Positions 7,305 through 15,725 of a stretch of DNA of 33,830 nt are shown in pieces. The stretch's first letter is position 1; each line of letters opens with the position of its first letter. The DNA is from CAMBDR01 sp046597185. GTDB lineage: Bacteria > Pseudomonadota > Gammaproteobacteria > Burkholderiales > Burkholderiaceae_D. The stretch lies in NCBI GenBank assembly GCA_046597185.1, contig JBKJLF010000086.1:1-33830 (forward strand), written 5' to 3'. The notes beneath the pieces are model-generated. The model was not told the DNA's origin. It did not search any database and saw only the letters and a program-made list of their open reading frames with translations. A program made the position numbers and the translations under genes.

Positions 7305-7709
7305 TCATTTGCCACCGCCCAGCGTAAAATAAAACGTCGCCCCCTTCCCCACTTGCGCCTCAGCCCACACCCGCCCGCCATGACGCTGCACAATGCGCTG
7401 CACCGTGGCGAGCCCGATCCCGGTGCCGGGAAACTCTTTTTCGCTATGCAGGCGCTGAAATGGGGCAAATAATTTTTGCGCATGGCGCATATCAAACCCC
7501 ACGCCATTGTCACTGACAAACCAAACCGTTTCATCTTTTTCAAGGGTAGCGCTAATGCCGCATACAGCGGAGAAAAAAGAGTGCCTACGGCAATGGCCGC
7601 GCTGGCTATGCGTTTCCACGCCTTCGGCAATGGTTTTGGTGCCCAATTTATGCGCCAGCCAGGTTTTACCCAGCGTACCAGTATCGGCTTCGCGCAGGCA
7701 TGCACTCAT
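7305..7709 (-). pseudogene. Chimeric remnant: EAL-domain piece joined to histidine-kinase C-terminus
   Basis: One open minus-strand frame encodes 134 residues of two unrelated parts. The first (LAHKLGTKTIAEGVET, about residues 18-33) is the late conserved motif of EAL cyclic-di-GMP phosphodiesterases. The second, from about residue 53, is the C-terminal half of a histidine-kinase ATPase domain: ETVWFVSDNGVGFD (G1 box) and GTGIGLATVQRIVQRHGG (G2 box), ending in ATFYFTL as phytochrome-like kinases do. There is no phosphoacceptor His, N box or sensor. Between the parts lies non-homologous sequence. It looks like two deleted signalling genes fused by recombination; a real function is unlikely. 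Confidence 0.6.
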
Positions 7710-7740
7710 GCGCTGCGCGTTGTACGTTGCGTTGTGCTTA

Positions 7741-7820
7741 ATAAATTATTTTACAAATAAAAATTATCCAAATTTAATAATTATAAATTTTTAAAATAAA
7801 AATAAATAAATAAAATATTT
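7741..7820. promoter_or_regulatory. Extreme A/T tract upstream of the envelope operon
   Basis: Of these 80 bases only three are G or C. The tract includes repeated AAATAAA/TAAATAAA units and directly precedes the -35 box of the large operon. It stands out sharply from the GC-richer neighbours. Such tracts can act as UP elements or as nucleation sites for H-NS/MvaT-like silencers; this is inferred. Confidence 0.6.
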
Positions 7821-7846
7821 GACAATTTTTATCGCTGTGTTATTCT
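7819..7846 (+). promoter_or_regulatory. Candidate sigma70 promoter of the nine-gene operon
   Basis: A consensus TTGACA (7819-7824) is followed after 16 bp by TATTCT (7841-7846). Transcription would start near 7853 and leave a leader of about 60 nt before the first RND gene. The A/T tract just upstream could boost or silence it. Confidence 0.6.
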
Positions 7847-7911
7847 TATTTAAACCTCAACGCAGGCTTAGTCAAACCAACACATTTTTTACTCTTCCCA
7901 TGGGGACCATT

Positions 7912-10900
7912 ATGTTACATTGGATAATTGCAACAAGTCTGCGGCTACGGAGCGTCATGCTGGCCTTGGGTATCGTGCTGCTGGTTGGCGGCATGCTTCA
8001 ATTACGTAAAACCCCGCTTGATTTGGTGCCGGAGTTTTCACCGCTGGCACTGAGTGTGCATACCGAGGCGCTTGGCCTGTCTACCTCCGAAGTGGAGTCG
8101 CTCATCACCGTGCCGCTGGAAGCGGATTTGCTCAACGGCGTACCTTGGTTACGCTCGATTGAATCCGAATCGATCACCGGTTTATCTGCCATTGAAATGT
8201 TCTTTGCGCCCGGCACCGACCTGATGCAGGCGCGCCAAATGGTGCAGGAACGGTTGACCCAGGCGCATGCCTTGCCCAATGTGTCGAGCCCACCGGTGAT
8301 GTTGCAACCAGTCTCGTCATCCAGCCGGGTCATGAATGTCGGCCTGAGTTCAAAAACCGTGTCGCTGATTGAAATGTCGGTTCAAGCGCGTTGGAATATT
8401 GTGCCGCGGCTGGTGGGTGTGGCTGGGGTTGCCAATGTTGCGGTGTGGGGCTTGCGCAATCGGCAAGTGCATGTCAAGGTTGATCCGGCCACCTTGCACA
8501 GCAAGAACGTGACACTGGAGCAAATTGTCAAAACCGCCGGTGAATCGGTTTGGGCTTCGCCACTGACTTACCTCAATTCGTCCACACCCGGCGCGGGCGG
8601 CTTTATTGATACGCCCAATCAACGCCTCGGGGTGCGCCATATCTCCCCCACGTCATCACCCGAAAGCTTCGCCAAAGTGCCGGTTTTTGGTACCTCGCTG
8701 CCCTTGCAGGAGGTGGCAACCGTGGTGGAGGCGAATCAACCCTTGATCGGTGATGCCATCTTCAAAGACGGCTCCGGCTTGATGCTGGTGATAGAAAAAT
8801 TCCCCGGCGCGAATACGGTTGACGTGACCAAAGGCATCGAGGCAGCACTGAAAGAATTAAGCCCCGGCATGCAAGGCATTGAGGTCGATACCAGCATTTA
8901 CCGCCCAGCGGGTTTTATTGAACGCGCTGCCAATAACCTGGGTTGGGGCTTGGCGCTGGCTTACCTGTTGATGATCCTCGTCTTTGCGCTATTATTGTCC
9001 ACCTGGCGCGCTGCGTTGATTGCGGCGCTGGTGGTGCCCGCTTCCGCTTTGGCCGCCATGTGGGCTTTGCATATCGGCGGAATCGATATCAATATGATGA
9101 CGGTGGGCGGTTTGGCGCTGGCCATTGCCGTCATCGTTGGCGATGTTATTCTCGATGTCGATATCGTCACGCGCCGCCTGCGCGAGGTCGGCAGCAACGG
9201 TAATTACAACGGCAATCACAACGGCAACGGCAATCACAACGGCAACAGCACGGCGGCTTTTGGCACGATTGTGCGCGCCTTGATGGAAATGCGCGGGCCC
9301 ATGCTCTACGCAACCTCGATTATTTTGTTGGCCGCATTGCCACTGGTACTCATGCGCGGCACCATGGCCCCGTTTTTTCAGCCGCTGGTGTGGGCTTACA
9401 TTACTGCGGTACTCGGCTCTTTGGCGGTGGCCTTGACGTTAACGCCCGCATTATGCTTCATCTTGATGAAAGCCAGCCCCTTGCCCGCGCCATCTGCACT
9501 CGAAAGTATGCCCGCCCATTCCCGCTTGATGCTGAAGTTGCAGCGTATTTCAACCGCGGCACTCAATACCAGCTTGCGCACGCCATGGCCAGCCTTCGCC
9601 TTGGCAGCCGTCGGTGTGCTGATCTGCATTTTGGTGTGGCGCAATGTGGAGCGCAGCTATTTACCGAACTTCAATGAGACCGATGTGGTGGTGCAAATTG
9701 AAGCCCTCAAGGGCACTTCATTACCAGCCATGTCCGGGATCACCCAAGCCATGATCAAGGATTTTCTGGCGATTCAGGGTGTCCGCAATGCCGCCGCCCA
9801 GGTGGGCCGGGCGGTGTATTCGGCAGAGGTATCGGATGTGGATTCCGCCGAGGTGTGGGTCAGTATTGACCCCAAGGCGCAATATGACGAAACGCTGAAT
9901 AAAATGCAGGACGCCACCCGTGCCTATCCCAATGTGAAGACCGAGGTGACCACCTTCCTGTCCAAACGGATGCGTGAAACCTTAACCGGTGATGATGAAA
10001 CCATCAGCGTGCGGGTCTATGGCCATGATCAGAAAATCATTCAGGGCAAGGCCGGGGAGATTCGCGATTTACTGGCCAAGATTGACGGCATTGCCAACCC
10101 GCACGTCGAAGAGCAAGCGGCGAAGCCGACGATTGAAGTGACCGTCGATCTGGCAAAGGCGCGCCAGTACGGCCTCAAGCCCGGCGATGTGCGCCGTGCC
10201 GCCTCGACTTTGGTGTCGGGCATTACGGTGGGGGCCTTGTTTGAGAACCAGAAAGTGTTTGATGTGGTGGTGGTGGGTGCTGCCGATATCCACAGCAACC
10301 TGGACGATATGCGCAAGCTGTTGATTGACTCGCCCACGGGAACCCAGGTACGACTGGGCGATGTGGCCAACGTCCAGATGGTGACTTCGCCGAGTGTCAT
10401 TCTAAGACAAGGGGTGTCGCGCCGGATTGATGTTTTGGCGGACATCAGCGGGACGAATAAAGGCGCGATATCGCGTGAAGTTGCGCGCCGCATTAAGGAA
10501 GTGCCATTTCCGTTTGAATACCATGCCCAGGTTATAGGCGAACACTTCAAGCAACGGGCGCAAGTCAAGGCGACTGGCAACTACGCGATTGCCGTCGCAC
10601 TGGTGATCTTTTTATTGTTGCAGGTTGCGTTCGGTAGTTGGCGGCTGGCCTGGTTGAGTGTGATGGGTGTACCCATCGTGCTGCTGGGTGGATTGGTGGT
10701 GGCCTTTGTCAGCCCTGGCGGTGTGTCGCTCGGGGCCATGGTCGGCTTGGGGCTGGTGTTGGTGTTTGCTGTGCGTAACGGAATTGCGCTGGTGCGGCGC
10801 TTTCAATTACTGGAGCTGCAAGGGGCCATGTTTGGCGAAGAACTGGTGCGCGAGGCCATGAGCGAGCGCACCCCGGCCATGTTGACCAGCGCCCTCGCCA

Positions 10901-11154
10901 TCGCCGTCCTGGCCCTGCCTTTTGCATTGATGGGAAATATTGCGGGCCTGGAAATGCTGCACGCAACGGCGACTGTGGCCCTGGGTGGCCTGGTGAGTGC
11001 TCTGGCGTTGATGTTGCTGTGTATCCCGGCACTGTATCTGCGTTTTGGCGCGCATTCTGCGCAAAATACCTTGGGTCTGGAAGCGAAAGCGCTGGAAGAT
11101 GCGCGCCTGGAACAGGGCGGCAATACACCCGCTCCCGCCCATGCTTACCAATGA
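7912..11154 (+). CDS. CzcA/CusA-like RND permease 1 with degenerate proton relay
   Basis: From ATG 7912 (GGGGA five bases upstream) this gene encodes 1080 residues of an inner-membrane RND transporter. The layout is a first membrane helix, a large periplasmic porter domain (LGLSTSEVESLITVPLEADLLNGVPWLRSI), helices 2-6, a second porter domain and helices 7-12. In normal members helix 4 reads VVDDAIIDxEN with proton-relay acids. Here it reads VIVGDVILDVD, so residue 410 is Gly instead of Asp and residue 417 is Asp instead of Glu. The late helix also lacks the GHEIEYP motif kept in the second RND protein. A Gly/Asn/His repeat fills the loop after helix 4 (residues 429-445). It may be an altered or partner subunit. 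The substrate is unknown; heavy-metal efflux is only a family association. Confidence 0.85.
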   Translation: MLHWIIATSLRLRSVMLALGIVLLVGGMLQLRKTPLDLVPEFSPLALSVHTEALGLSTSEVESLITVPLEADLLNGVPWLRSIESESITGLSAIEMFFAPGTDLMQARQMVQERLTQAHALPNVSSPPVMLQPVSSSSRVMNVGLSSKTVSLIEMSVQARWNIVPRLVGVAGVANVAVWGLRNRQVHVKVDPATLHSKNVTLEQIVKTAGESVWASPLTYLNSSTPGAGGFIDTPNQRLGVRHISPTSSPESFAKVPVFGTSLPLQEVATVVEANQPLIGDAIFKDGSGLMLVIEKFPGANTVDVTKGIEAALKELSPGMQGIEVDTSIYRPAGFIERAANNLGWGLALAYLLMILVFALLLSTWRAALIAALVVPASALAAMWALHIGGIDINMMTVGGLALAIAVIVGDVILDVDIVTRRLREVGSNGNYNGNHNGNGNHNGNSTAAFGTIVRALMEMRGPMLYATSIILLAALPLVLMRGTMAPFFQPLVWAYITAVLGSLAVALTLTPALCFILMKASPLPAPSALESMPAHSRLMLKLQRISTAALNTSLRTPWPAFALAAVGVLICILVWRNVERSYLPNFNETDVVVQIEALKGTSLPAMSGITQAMIKDFLAIQGVRNAAAQVGRAVYSAEVSDVDSAEVWVSIDPKAQYDETLNKMQDATRAYPNVKTEVTTFLSKRMRETLTGDDETISVRVYGHDQKIIQGKAGEIRDLLAKIDGIANPHVEEQAAKPTIEVTVDLAKARQYGLKPGDVRRAASTLVSGITVGALFENQKVFDVVVVGAADIHSNLDDMRKLLIDSPTGTQVRLGDVANVQMVTSPSVILRQGVSRRIDVLADISGTNKGAISREVARRIKEVPFPFEYHAQVIGEHFKQRAQVKATGNYAIAVALVIFLLLQVAFGSWRLAWLSVMGVPIVLLGGLVVAFVSPGGVSLGAMVGLGLVLVFAVRNGIALVRRFQLLELQGAMFGEELVREAMSERTPAMLTSALAIAVLALPFALMGNIAGLEMLHATATVALGGLVSALALMLLCIPALYLRFGAHSAQNTLGLEAKALEDARLEQGGNTPAPAHAYQ
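9196..9246 (+). repeat. In-frame Asn-Gly-His repeat in the RND1 loop
   Basis: Repeats of AACGGCAATCAC-like units encode alternating Asn-Gly with Tyr/His at every fourth to sixth position (residues 429-445). They sit in the predicted cytoplasmic loop after helix 4. The tract looks slippage-prone and flexible, and His could bind metal. Confidence 0.7.
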
Positions 11155-11180
11155 TTACAAATGAATACCAATGAATACCA
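11151..11180 (+). repeat. 10-bp tandem repeat at the end of RND1
   Basis: ATGAATACCA occurs twice in tandem (11161-11180), preceded by a degenerate copy (11151-11160) that includes the RND1 stop codon. Each copy contains an ATGA. Confidence 0.6.
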
Positions 11181-11212
11181 ATGATCACGTTAACTGAAAC
11201 GGAGATTACACC

Positions 11213-11677
11213 ATGAAACGACATTACCCACTGCGCCACAGCCTTATCGCATTCACGCTCGGCACCGCCATCGGCAGCGCCATTGGCACTTTCCCGTCCA
11301 TCGCACTGGCCGCAAATGCTGCTGCGGAAACCAAAGTAGTCCAGGTCGCGAAAGTTGAAGAAATTGGCGGATCATCGGCCAAAAAAATCACCTTGATTCA
11401 GAGCGCCAGTGACAGGCTTGATATCAAAATCGGGAAAATTCAAGCCAATGCAGCCGGGCGTTTGACCACACCGTATTCGACGCTGTTGTATGACATCGGC
11501 GGCAAGACCTGGGTGTATACCAATCCCGAACCCCTGGTTTTTGTGCGGGAACGGGTGCAGGTTGAATCGATTCAAGACAAGGTAGCCCTGCTCAAAGGTG
11601 GGCCAGCCGCAGGCACCCGGGTGGTTGTGCTCGGTGTGGCGGAATTACATGGCATTGAGAGCGGCGTTGGGCACTGA
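11213..11677 (+). CDS. Stand-alone periplasmic-adaptor C-terminal domain protein
   Basis: The product is 154 residues with a signal peptide (SLIAFTLGTAIGSAIGTFPSIALA, residues 10-33). The mature part matches only the membrane-proximal end of RND adaptors: TPYSTLLYDIGGKTWVYTNPEPLVFVRERV, then GTRVVVLGVAELHGIESGVGH. The lipoyl and hairpin domains of a full adaptor, which reach the outer-membrane channel, are absent. It lies between the two RND permease genes, so it probably docks on their porter domains in the periplasm. I recall comparable short adaptor-like proteins next to this RND subtype in other phyla, notably Actinobacteria. GGAG precedes the ATG at 11213. The family call is good, its mechanism is inferred. 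Confidence 0.8.
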   Translation: MKRHYPLRHSLIAFTLGTAIGSAIGTFPSIALAANAAAETKVVQVAKVEEIGGSSAKKITLIQSASDRLDIKIGKIQANAAGRLTTPYSTLLYDIGGKTWVYTNPEPLVFVRERVQVESIQDKVALLKGGPAAGTRVVVLGVAELHGIESGVGH

Positions 11678-11700
11678 GCACACCATGCACTAAGCAGGCC

Positions 11701-11726
11701 AGGCAATAACACCAGGCAATAACACC
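11701..11726 (+). repeat. 13-bp direct repeat before RND2
   Basis: AGGCAATAACACC occurs twice in direct tandem and is followed at once by the AGGAGA ribosome-binding site of the second RND gene. A change in copy number would alter the spacer length only. Confidence 0.65.
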
Positions 11727-11735
11727 AGGAGAAAT

Positions 11736-14700
11736 ATGATGATGCGATGGATAATTGGAACCAGCTTACGCTTTCGCTTTTTAGTGATGGCAATCGGCCT
11801 GTGCCTGATGGTTTTTGGGGTGCTGCGCTTGCAGGAAATGCCGGTGGATGTCTTTCCTGAATTTGCACCGGCAAAAGTCGAAATTCAAACCATTGCACTG
11901 GGCCTGTCACCATCGGAGGTGGAATCGCTGGTCACCGTACCGTTGGAAAATGCCTTGGCCGGGGTGCCGGGCGTGGCGAATTTACGCTCCAAATCGGTGG
12001 CGCAATTGTCTTCGGTGGTGGCCATTTTCAAACCCGGCGTGGACGAACTGAAAACCCGGCAACTGGTGACCGAACGCATGGCACTGGCTACCCCCAATCT
12101 GCCACGCTGGGCCGCACCACCGTTCATGATGCCGCCTTTGTCATCCACCAGCCGCGTCATGAAGATTGGTATTACCTCGAAAGATCGCACGGTGATGGAT
12201 CTGTCCATGCTGGCGTATTGGACCATACGGGCGCGTTTGTTGGGTGTGCCCGGTGTGGCCAATATCGCCATCTGGGGTGAGCAGTTGAAAATGGTGCAGG
12301 TTCAGGTTGATCAGGACCGAATGGCGGCCCTGGGCATTACCCTTGATGAGGTACAGGAAGCGGTCTCGGACAGCCTGGATGTGGGCCTGCTGCGCCACGC
12401 CAGCGGCGCACATATTGGCACCGGCGGTTTTATCGAAACGCCCAAACGCCGCTTTGAAATTCTGCTCACGTCCGCCAGCCAAACGCCAGAAACCCTGGCC
12501 CAGGTGCCCATTACCATAAAAGATGGCAAACCGCTGGTGCTGGGCGACGTGGCCGTTATCAACTATGGCCCACAAGCGGCCATTGGCGATGCCGTCATTA
12601 ACGACGGCCCAGGGCTAATGTTGATTGTTGAAAAATTCCCATGGGGCAATACACTGGAAGTCACCCGGGGCGTTGAAGCGGCCCTCGCTGCAATGAAGCC
12701 CGGTTTGCCAGGCGTGGAGATTGACACCAAAATATTCCGGCCAGCCACCTTTATCGAAGACTCGATCAATAATCTGTCCAACGCCTTGCTGCTCGGTTGC
12801 GTGCTGGTCATTCTGGTCATGATTGCCTTCCTCTATGAGTGGCGCGCGGCGCTGATTGCGACCGTGGCCATACCTTTGTCTTTGCTGGCGGCAGGGCTGG
12901 TGCTGGCCAGTACCGGGGCCTCGATGAATACCATGGTGCTGGCCGGTTTTGTGATCGCCATTGGCGCGGTGGTGGATGATGCGATTATCGACATCGAAAA
13001 TATCTTGCGACGGGTCAGGCTGGAACGGGCGGCTGCCTCGACCAATGAGACCAACGCTGCGGCAAACAATGTGACAAACCCTGCGCACCCACTGCGCTCG
13101 CTGGCACGCACCATACTGCAAGCATCGCTGGAAGTGCGCAGGCCCATCGTGTACGCCACCCTGATCGTAGTAATGGCGGTCATGCCGGTGCTATTTATGG
13201 ATGGCTTGTCCGGTGCCTTTTTCAAGCCCCTGGTACTGTCTTATGTGCTGGCGATTCTGTCTTCCTTGCTGGTCGCCGTCACGCTCACGCCGGCGCTTGC
13301 CTTCATCCTGCTGCGCGGCGCGCCGATCAGCGCCAAGCCAGCGCCGCTGGTTGGCTGGCTGTCCGGCGGCTATGTCGCGCTATTGACAAAAACCACCCAT
13401 GCATCGCGTTCTGCCATGTGGATGGTGGCATTGGTGACGGTGGGTGGCGCTGCCATGTGGCCGCTGCTTGGGCATACTTTATTGCCCTCGTTTAAAGAAC
13501 GCGATTTCCTGATGCATTGGGTCACGCCGCCCGGTACCTCTCACCCCGAAATGGTGCGCATTACCACGCGGGCAAGTGAAGAATTACGCACCATTCCCGG
13601 CGTGCGCAATTTTGGCGCGCATATCGGCCAGGCCTTTGCCGCCGACGAAGTGGTTGGCGTCAACTTTGGCGAGAACTGGATCAGTATTTCGCCCAAGGTC
13701 GATTACGATCAAACGATTGTGGCGCTTGATAAGGTGGTCAAGGGCTATCCCGGCTTATACCGCGATTTGCAAACCTACCTCAAAGAGCGGATTCGGGAAG
13801 TATTGACCGGCTCTGGGGAAGCGATTGTGGTACGCATTTTTGGCACCGACCTGGAAATTTTGCGCACCAAAGCCGAACAGGTACGGCTTGCCATGGCCGG
13901 GGTGCAAGGGATGGATCATCTACACAAAGAACTGATTGTGGAAGTGCCGGAAATTCAAGTCAAACTAAACCTTGATCTGGCACAGCGCTATGGCCTCAAA
14001 CCGGGCGATCTGCGGCGTGCCTCAGCCGCATTCATGGCAGGTGAAGAAGTCGGCGACATTTTCAACAGCGGCAGAACCTATGACGTGCAGGTGTGGACCC
14101 TGCCAGAGCGGCGTAACAACCTCACCGCCTTGCAAAATATGTTGATCAACACCCCCACAGGTCAAAGGGTACGGTTGGCCGAGGTGGCCGATATCACGAT
14201 CGAGCCCAGCCCGAATGTAATTGTGCGCGAGGGCGGCTCGCGGCGCATTGATGTGCATGCCAATGTGAAGGGGCGTGCATTGGAATCGGTGGCCAAAGAT
14301 GTGCAGAAAGAACTCGACAAGATTGCCTTTCCAATCGGCTACCATGCCGCCCTACAGGGTGAATATGTTGAGTTGAAAGTGGCGCGTGATCGTATTTTTC
14401 TGTTTACCGGGTTTGCGCTGATCGCGATTTTTCTGTTATTGCAAATCACCTTCCGCAGTTGGCTGCTGGCCTTCCTCACCTTTTTGACCTTGCCATTTGC
14501 GCTCGTTGGTGGCGTGGTGGCGGCGCATTTTGCCGGTGGCGTGGTATCGCTGGGCTCGCTGGTTGGTTTTCTCACCGTGCTGGGCATTGCTGCGCGCAAT
14601 GGCATCATGATGGTATGCCACTTTCAACAACTGGAATTGTATGAAAACGAACCCTTCGGTGCGGCCTTGGTAGTGCGTGGCGCACGCGAGCGGCTCTCGC

Positions 14701-14984
14701 CGATATTGATGACCGCTGGTGCCGCCGGGTTGGCGGTTTTGCCGCTGGTGATCTTTGGCAATTTGCCCGGCCATGAAATCGAGTATCCGATGGCGGTGGT
14801 GATTCTGGGTGGCCTGTTTACCTCAACCCTGCTCAATCTGTTGATTGTACCGGCACTCTATCTGCGTTTTGCCAAAGGCACTGCGCACGAACCGCTCAGT
14901 GAAGAGCCGCTCAGTGAAAAGCCGCCAAGTGAAGAGCCGCAAAACCCCGATCCGCAGCCACATCCACATCTGGCCCCTGTTTGA
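11736..14984 (+). CDS. CzcA/CusA-like RND permease 2, intact proton relay
   Basis: The 1082-residue protein is a full RND permease related to but clearly different from the first. It opens with WIIGTSLRFRFLVMAIGL and VDVFPEFAPAKVEIQT, and carries the porter motif LGLSPSEVESLVTVPLENALAGVPGV. Helix 4 reads VVDDAIIDIENILRRVR, with Asp414, Asp415 and Glu421 as the likely proton relay. Helix 10-12 motifs (GFLTVLGIAARNGIMM, GHEIEYPMAVVILGGL) are complete. The C-terminal tail carries a threefold Glu/Pro/Ser repeat. ATG 11736 follows AGGAGA at good spacing. With the small adaptor before it and the first RND gene, it may form a heteromeric pump as MdtB/MdtC do. The substrate is unknown. Confidence 0.9.
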   Translation: MMMRWIIGTSLRFRFLVMAIGLCLMVFGVLRLQEMPVDVFPEFAPAKVEIQTIALGLSPSEVESLVTVPLENALAGVPGVANLRSKSVAQLSSVVAIFKPGVDELKTRQLVTERMALATPNLPRWAAPPFMMPPLSSTSRVMKIGITSKDRTVMDLSMLAYWTIRARLLGVPGVANIAIWGEQLKMVQVQVDQDRMAALGITLDEVQEAVSDSLDVGLLRHASGAHIGTGGFIETPKRRFEILLTSASQTPETLAQVPITIKDGKPLVLGDVAVINYGPQAAIGDAVINDGPGLMLIVEKFPWGNTLEVTRGVEAALAAMKPGLPGVEIDTKIFRPATFIEDSINNLSNALLLGCVLVILVMIAFLYEWRAALIATVAIPLSLLAAGLVLASTGASMNTMVLAGFVIAIGAVVDDAIIDIENILRRVRLERAAASTNETNAAANNVTNPAHPLRSLARTILQASLEVRRPIVYATLIVVMAVMPVLFMDGLSGAFFKPLVLSYVLAILSSLLVAVTLTPALAFILLRGAPISAKPAPLVGWLSGGYVALLTKTTHASRSAMWMVALVTVGGAAMWPLLGHTLLPSFKERDFLMHWVTPPGTSHPEMVRITTRASEELRTIPGVRNFGAHIGQAFAADEVVGVNFGENWISISPKVDYDQTIVALDKVVKGYPGLYRDLQTYLKERIREVLTGSGEAIVVRIFGTDLEILRTKAEQVRLAMAGVQGMDHLHKELIVEVPEIQVKLNLDLAQRYGLKPGDLRRASAAFMAGEEVGDIFNSGRTYDVQVWTLPERRNNLTALQNMLINTPTGQRVRLAEVADITIEPSPNVIVREGGSRRIDVHANVKGRALESVAKDVQKELDKIAFPIGYHAALQGEYVELKVARDRIFLFTGFALIAIFLLLQITFRSWLLAFLTFLTLPFALVGGVVAAHFAGGVVSLGSLVGFLTVLGIAARNGIMMVCHFQQLELYENEPFGAALVVRGARERLSPILMTAGAAGLAVLPLVIFGNLPGHEIEYPMAVVILGGLFTSTLLNLLIVPALYLRFAKGTAHEPLSEEPLSEKPPSEEPQNPDPQPHPHLAPV
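14892..14936 (+). repeat. 15-bp in-frame tandem repeat, RND2 tail
   Basis: Three copies of a CCGCTCAGTGAAGAG-like unit encode P-L/P-S-E-E/K just before the stop of the second RND gene, giving an acidic Pro-rich cytoplasmic tail. Confidence 0.7.
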
Positions 14985-15021
14985 ATTTACTTAAATCAAT
15001 GAAAAAGAAAGGAAGACCACG

Positions 15022-15696
15022 ATGAAACGAGTCATGATTGCCACCCTGCTGATGCTGGGAAGCACCGCCCTGTCGGCCGCCCTTGCCGGCGAAAAGTTTG
15101 AGCGCAGCAAGCTGTTTCTTGAGCAAAATATGCAGGATAAAGACGCCGAAATAAAAATTGAGGCGATAGCAGGAAAAGCGGGCTTGCGCAGCTTGCAAGT
15201 CAAAGCGCCGGATGGCCGGATTGTGGCGGAATTCAAAGCGCCTGATTCAAAACTGGGCATCCGCAGCTTGCTGATGGAGTCGCCCGAGCCCAAAAATGAT
15301 GGTAGCGTGCAAGCGGATTTTCCCGCAGGCAGTTACACCTTTTCCGGCAGCACCACCCAGGGCGGGGCGCTTGAAGGCGGGGCGATGTTGAGTCATACCT
15401 TCCCACAGGCTACGGCATTTCTCACACCCCGGCCAGAGGCGCACGATGTTGCCTGGCAAAAATTGACGCTAAGCTGGCAGCCGGTCAAGGCGCTGGCCGC
15501 CTACGTGGTAGTGATCGAACAGGAGGCAACGGGCCGTGAGATCAAGGCCAACTTGTCGCCCACCACCACCTCCTTCAACGTGCCGGAAGGTTTTTTGTTG
15601 CCAGAAACAAGGTATAAGCTGGCCATTGGCACGGTCGCAAAAGATGGCAACATTTCCTTCATCGAAACCGAATTTAGCACCAAAAAAAGGCATTAG
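15022..15696 (+). CDS. Secreted protein with fibronectin-III-like domain
   Basis: The 224-residue product has a clear signal peptide (VMIATLLMLGSTALSAALA). The N-terminal part (residues 23-110) is unrecognised: alternating charged and hydrophobic residues, EIKIEAIAGKAGLRSLQVKAPDGRIVAEFKAP. The C-terminal part (about 125-222) has a fibronectin-III-like pattern: KLTLSWQPVKALAAYVVVIEQ, then FLLPETRYKLAIGTVAKDGN. It probably acts in the periplasm as a binding or structural factor. The start has AAGGA upstream. It lies 37 bp after the second RND gene and 29 bp before the next secreted protein, all in one run. No enzyme motif is visible and I do not recognise a named family. Confidence 0.7.
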   Translation: MKRVMIATLLMLGSTALSAALAGEKFERSKLFLEQNMQDKDAEIKIEAIAGKAGLRSLQVKAPDGRIVAEFKAPDSKLGIRSLLMESPEPKNDGSVQADFPAGSYTFSGSTTQGGALEGGAMLSHTFPQATAFLTPRPEAHDVAWQKLTLSWQPVKALAAYVVVIEQEATGREIKANLSPTTTSFNVPEGFLLPETRYKLAIGTVAKDGNISFIETEFSTKKRH

Positions 15697-15725
15697 ACCT
15701 TCATGGCACACCAAGGAGCAATAAA

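Noticed and set aside
9196..9246. Repeat considered as a CRISPR-like or regulatory array
   Set aside because: The units are short, without unique spacers, and stay in frame inside a coding region, so it is a protein-level repeat.
11736..14984. Specific naming of the RND genes as czcA or cusA
   Set aside because: They belong to the wider family, but no metal-specific Met or His pattern or neighbouring metal gene supports a named role.
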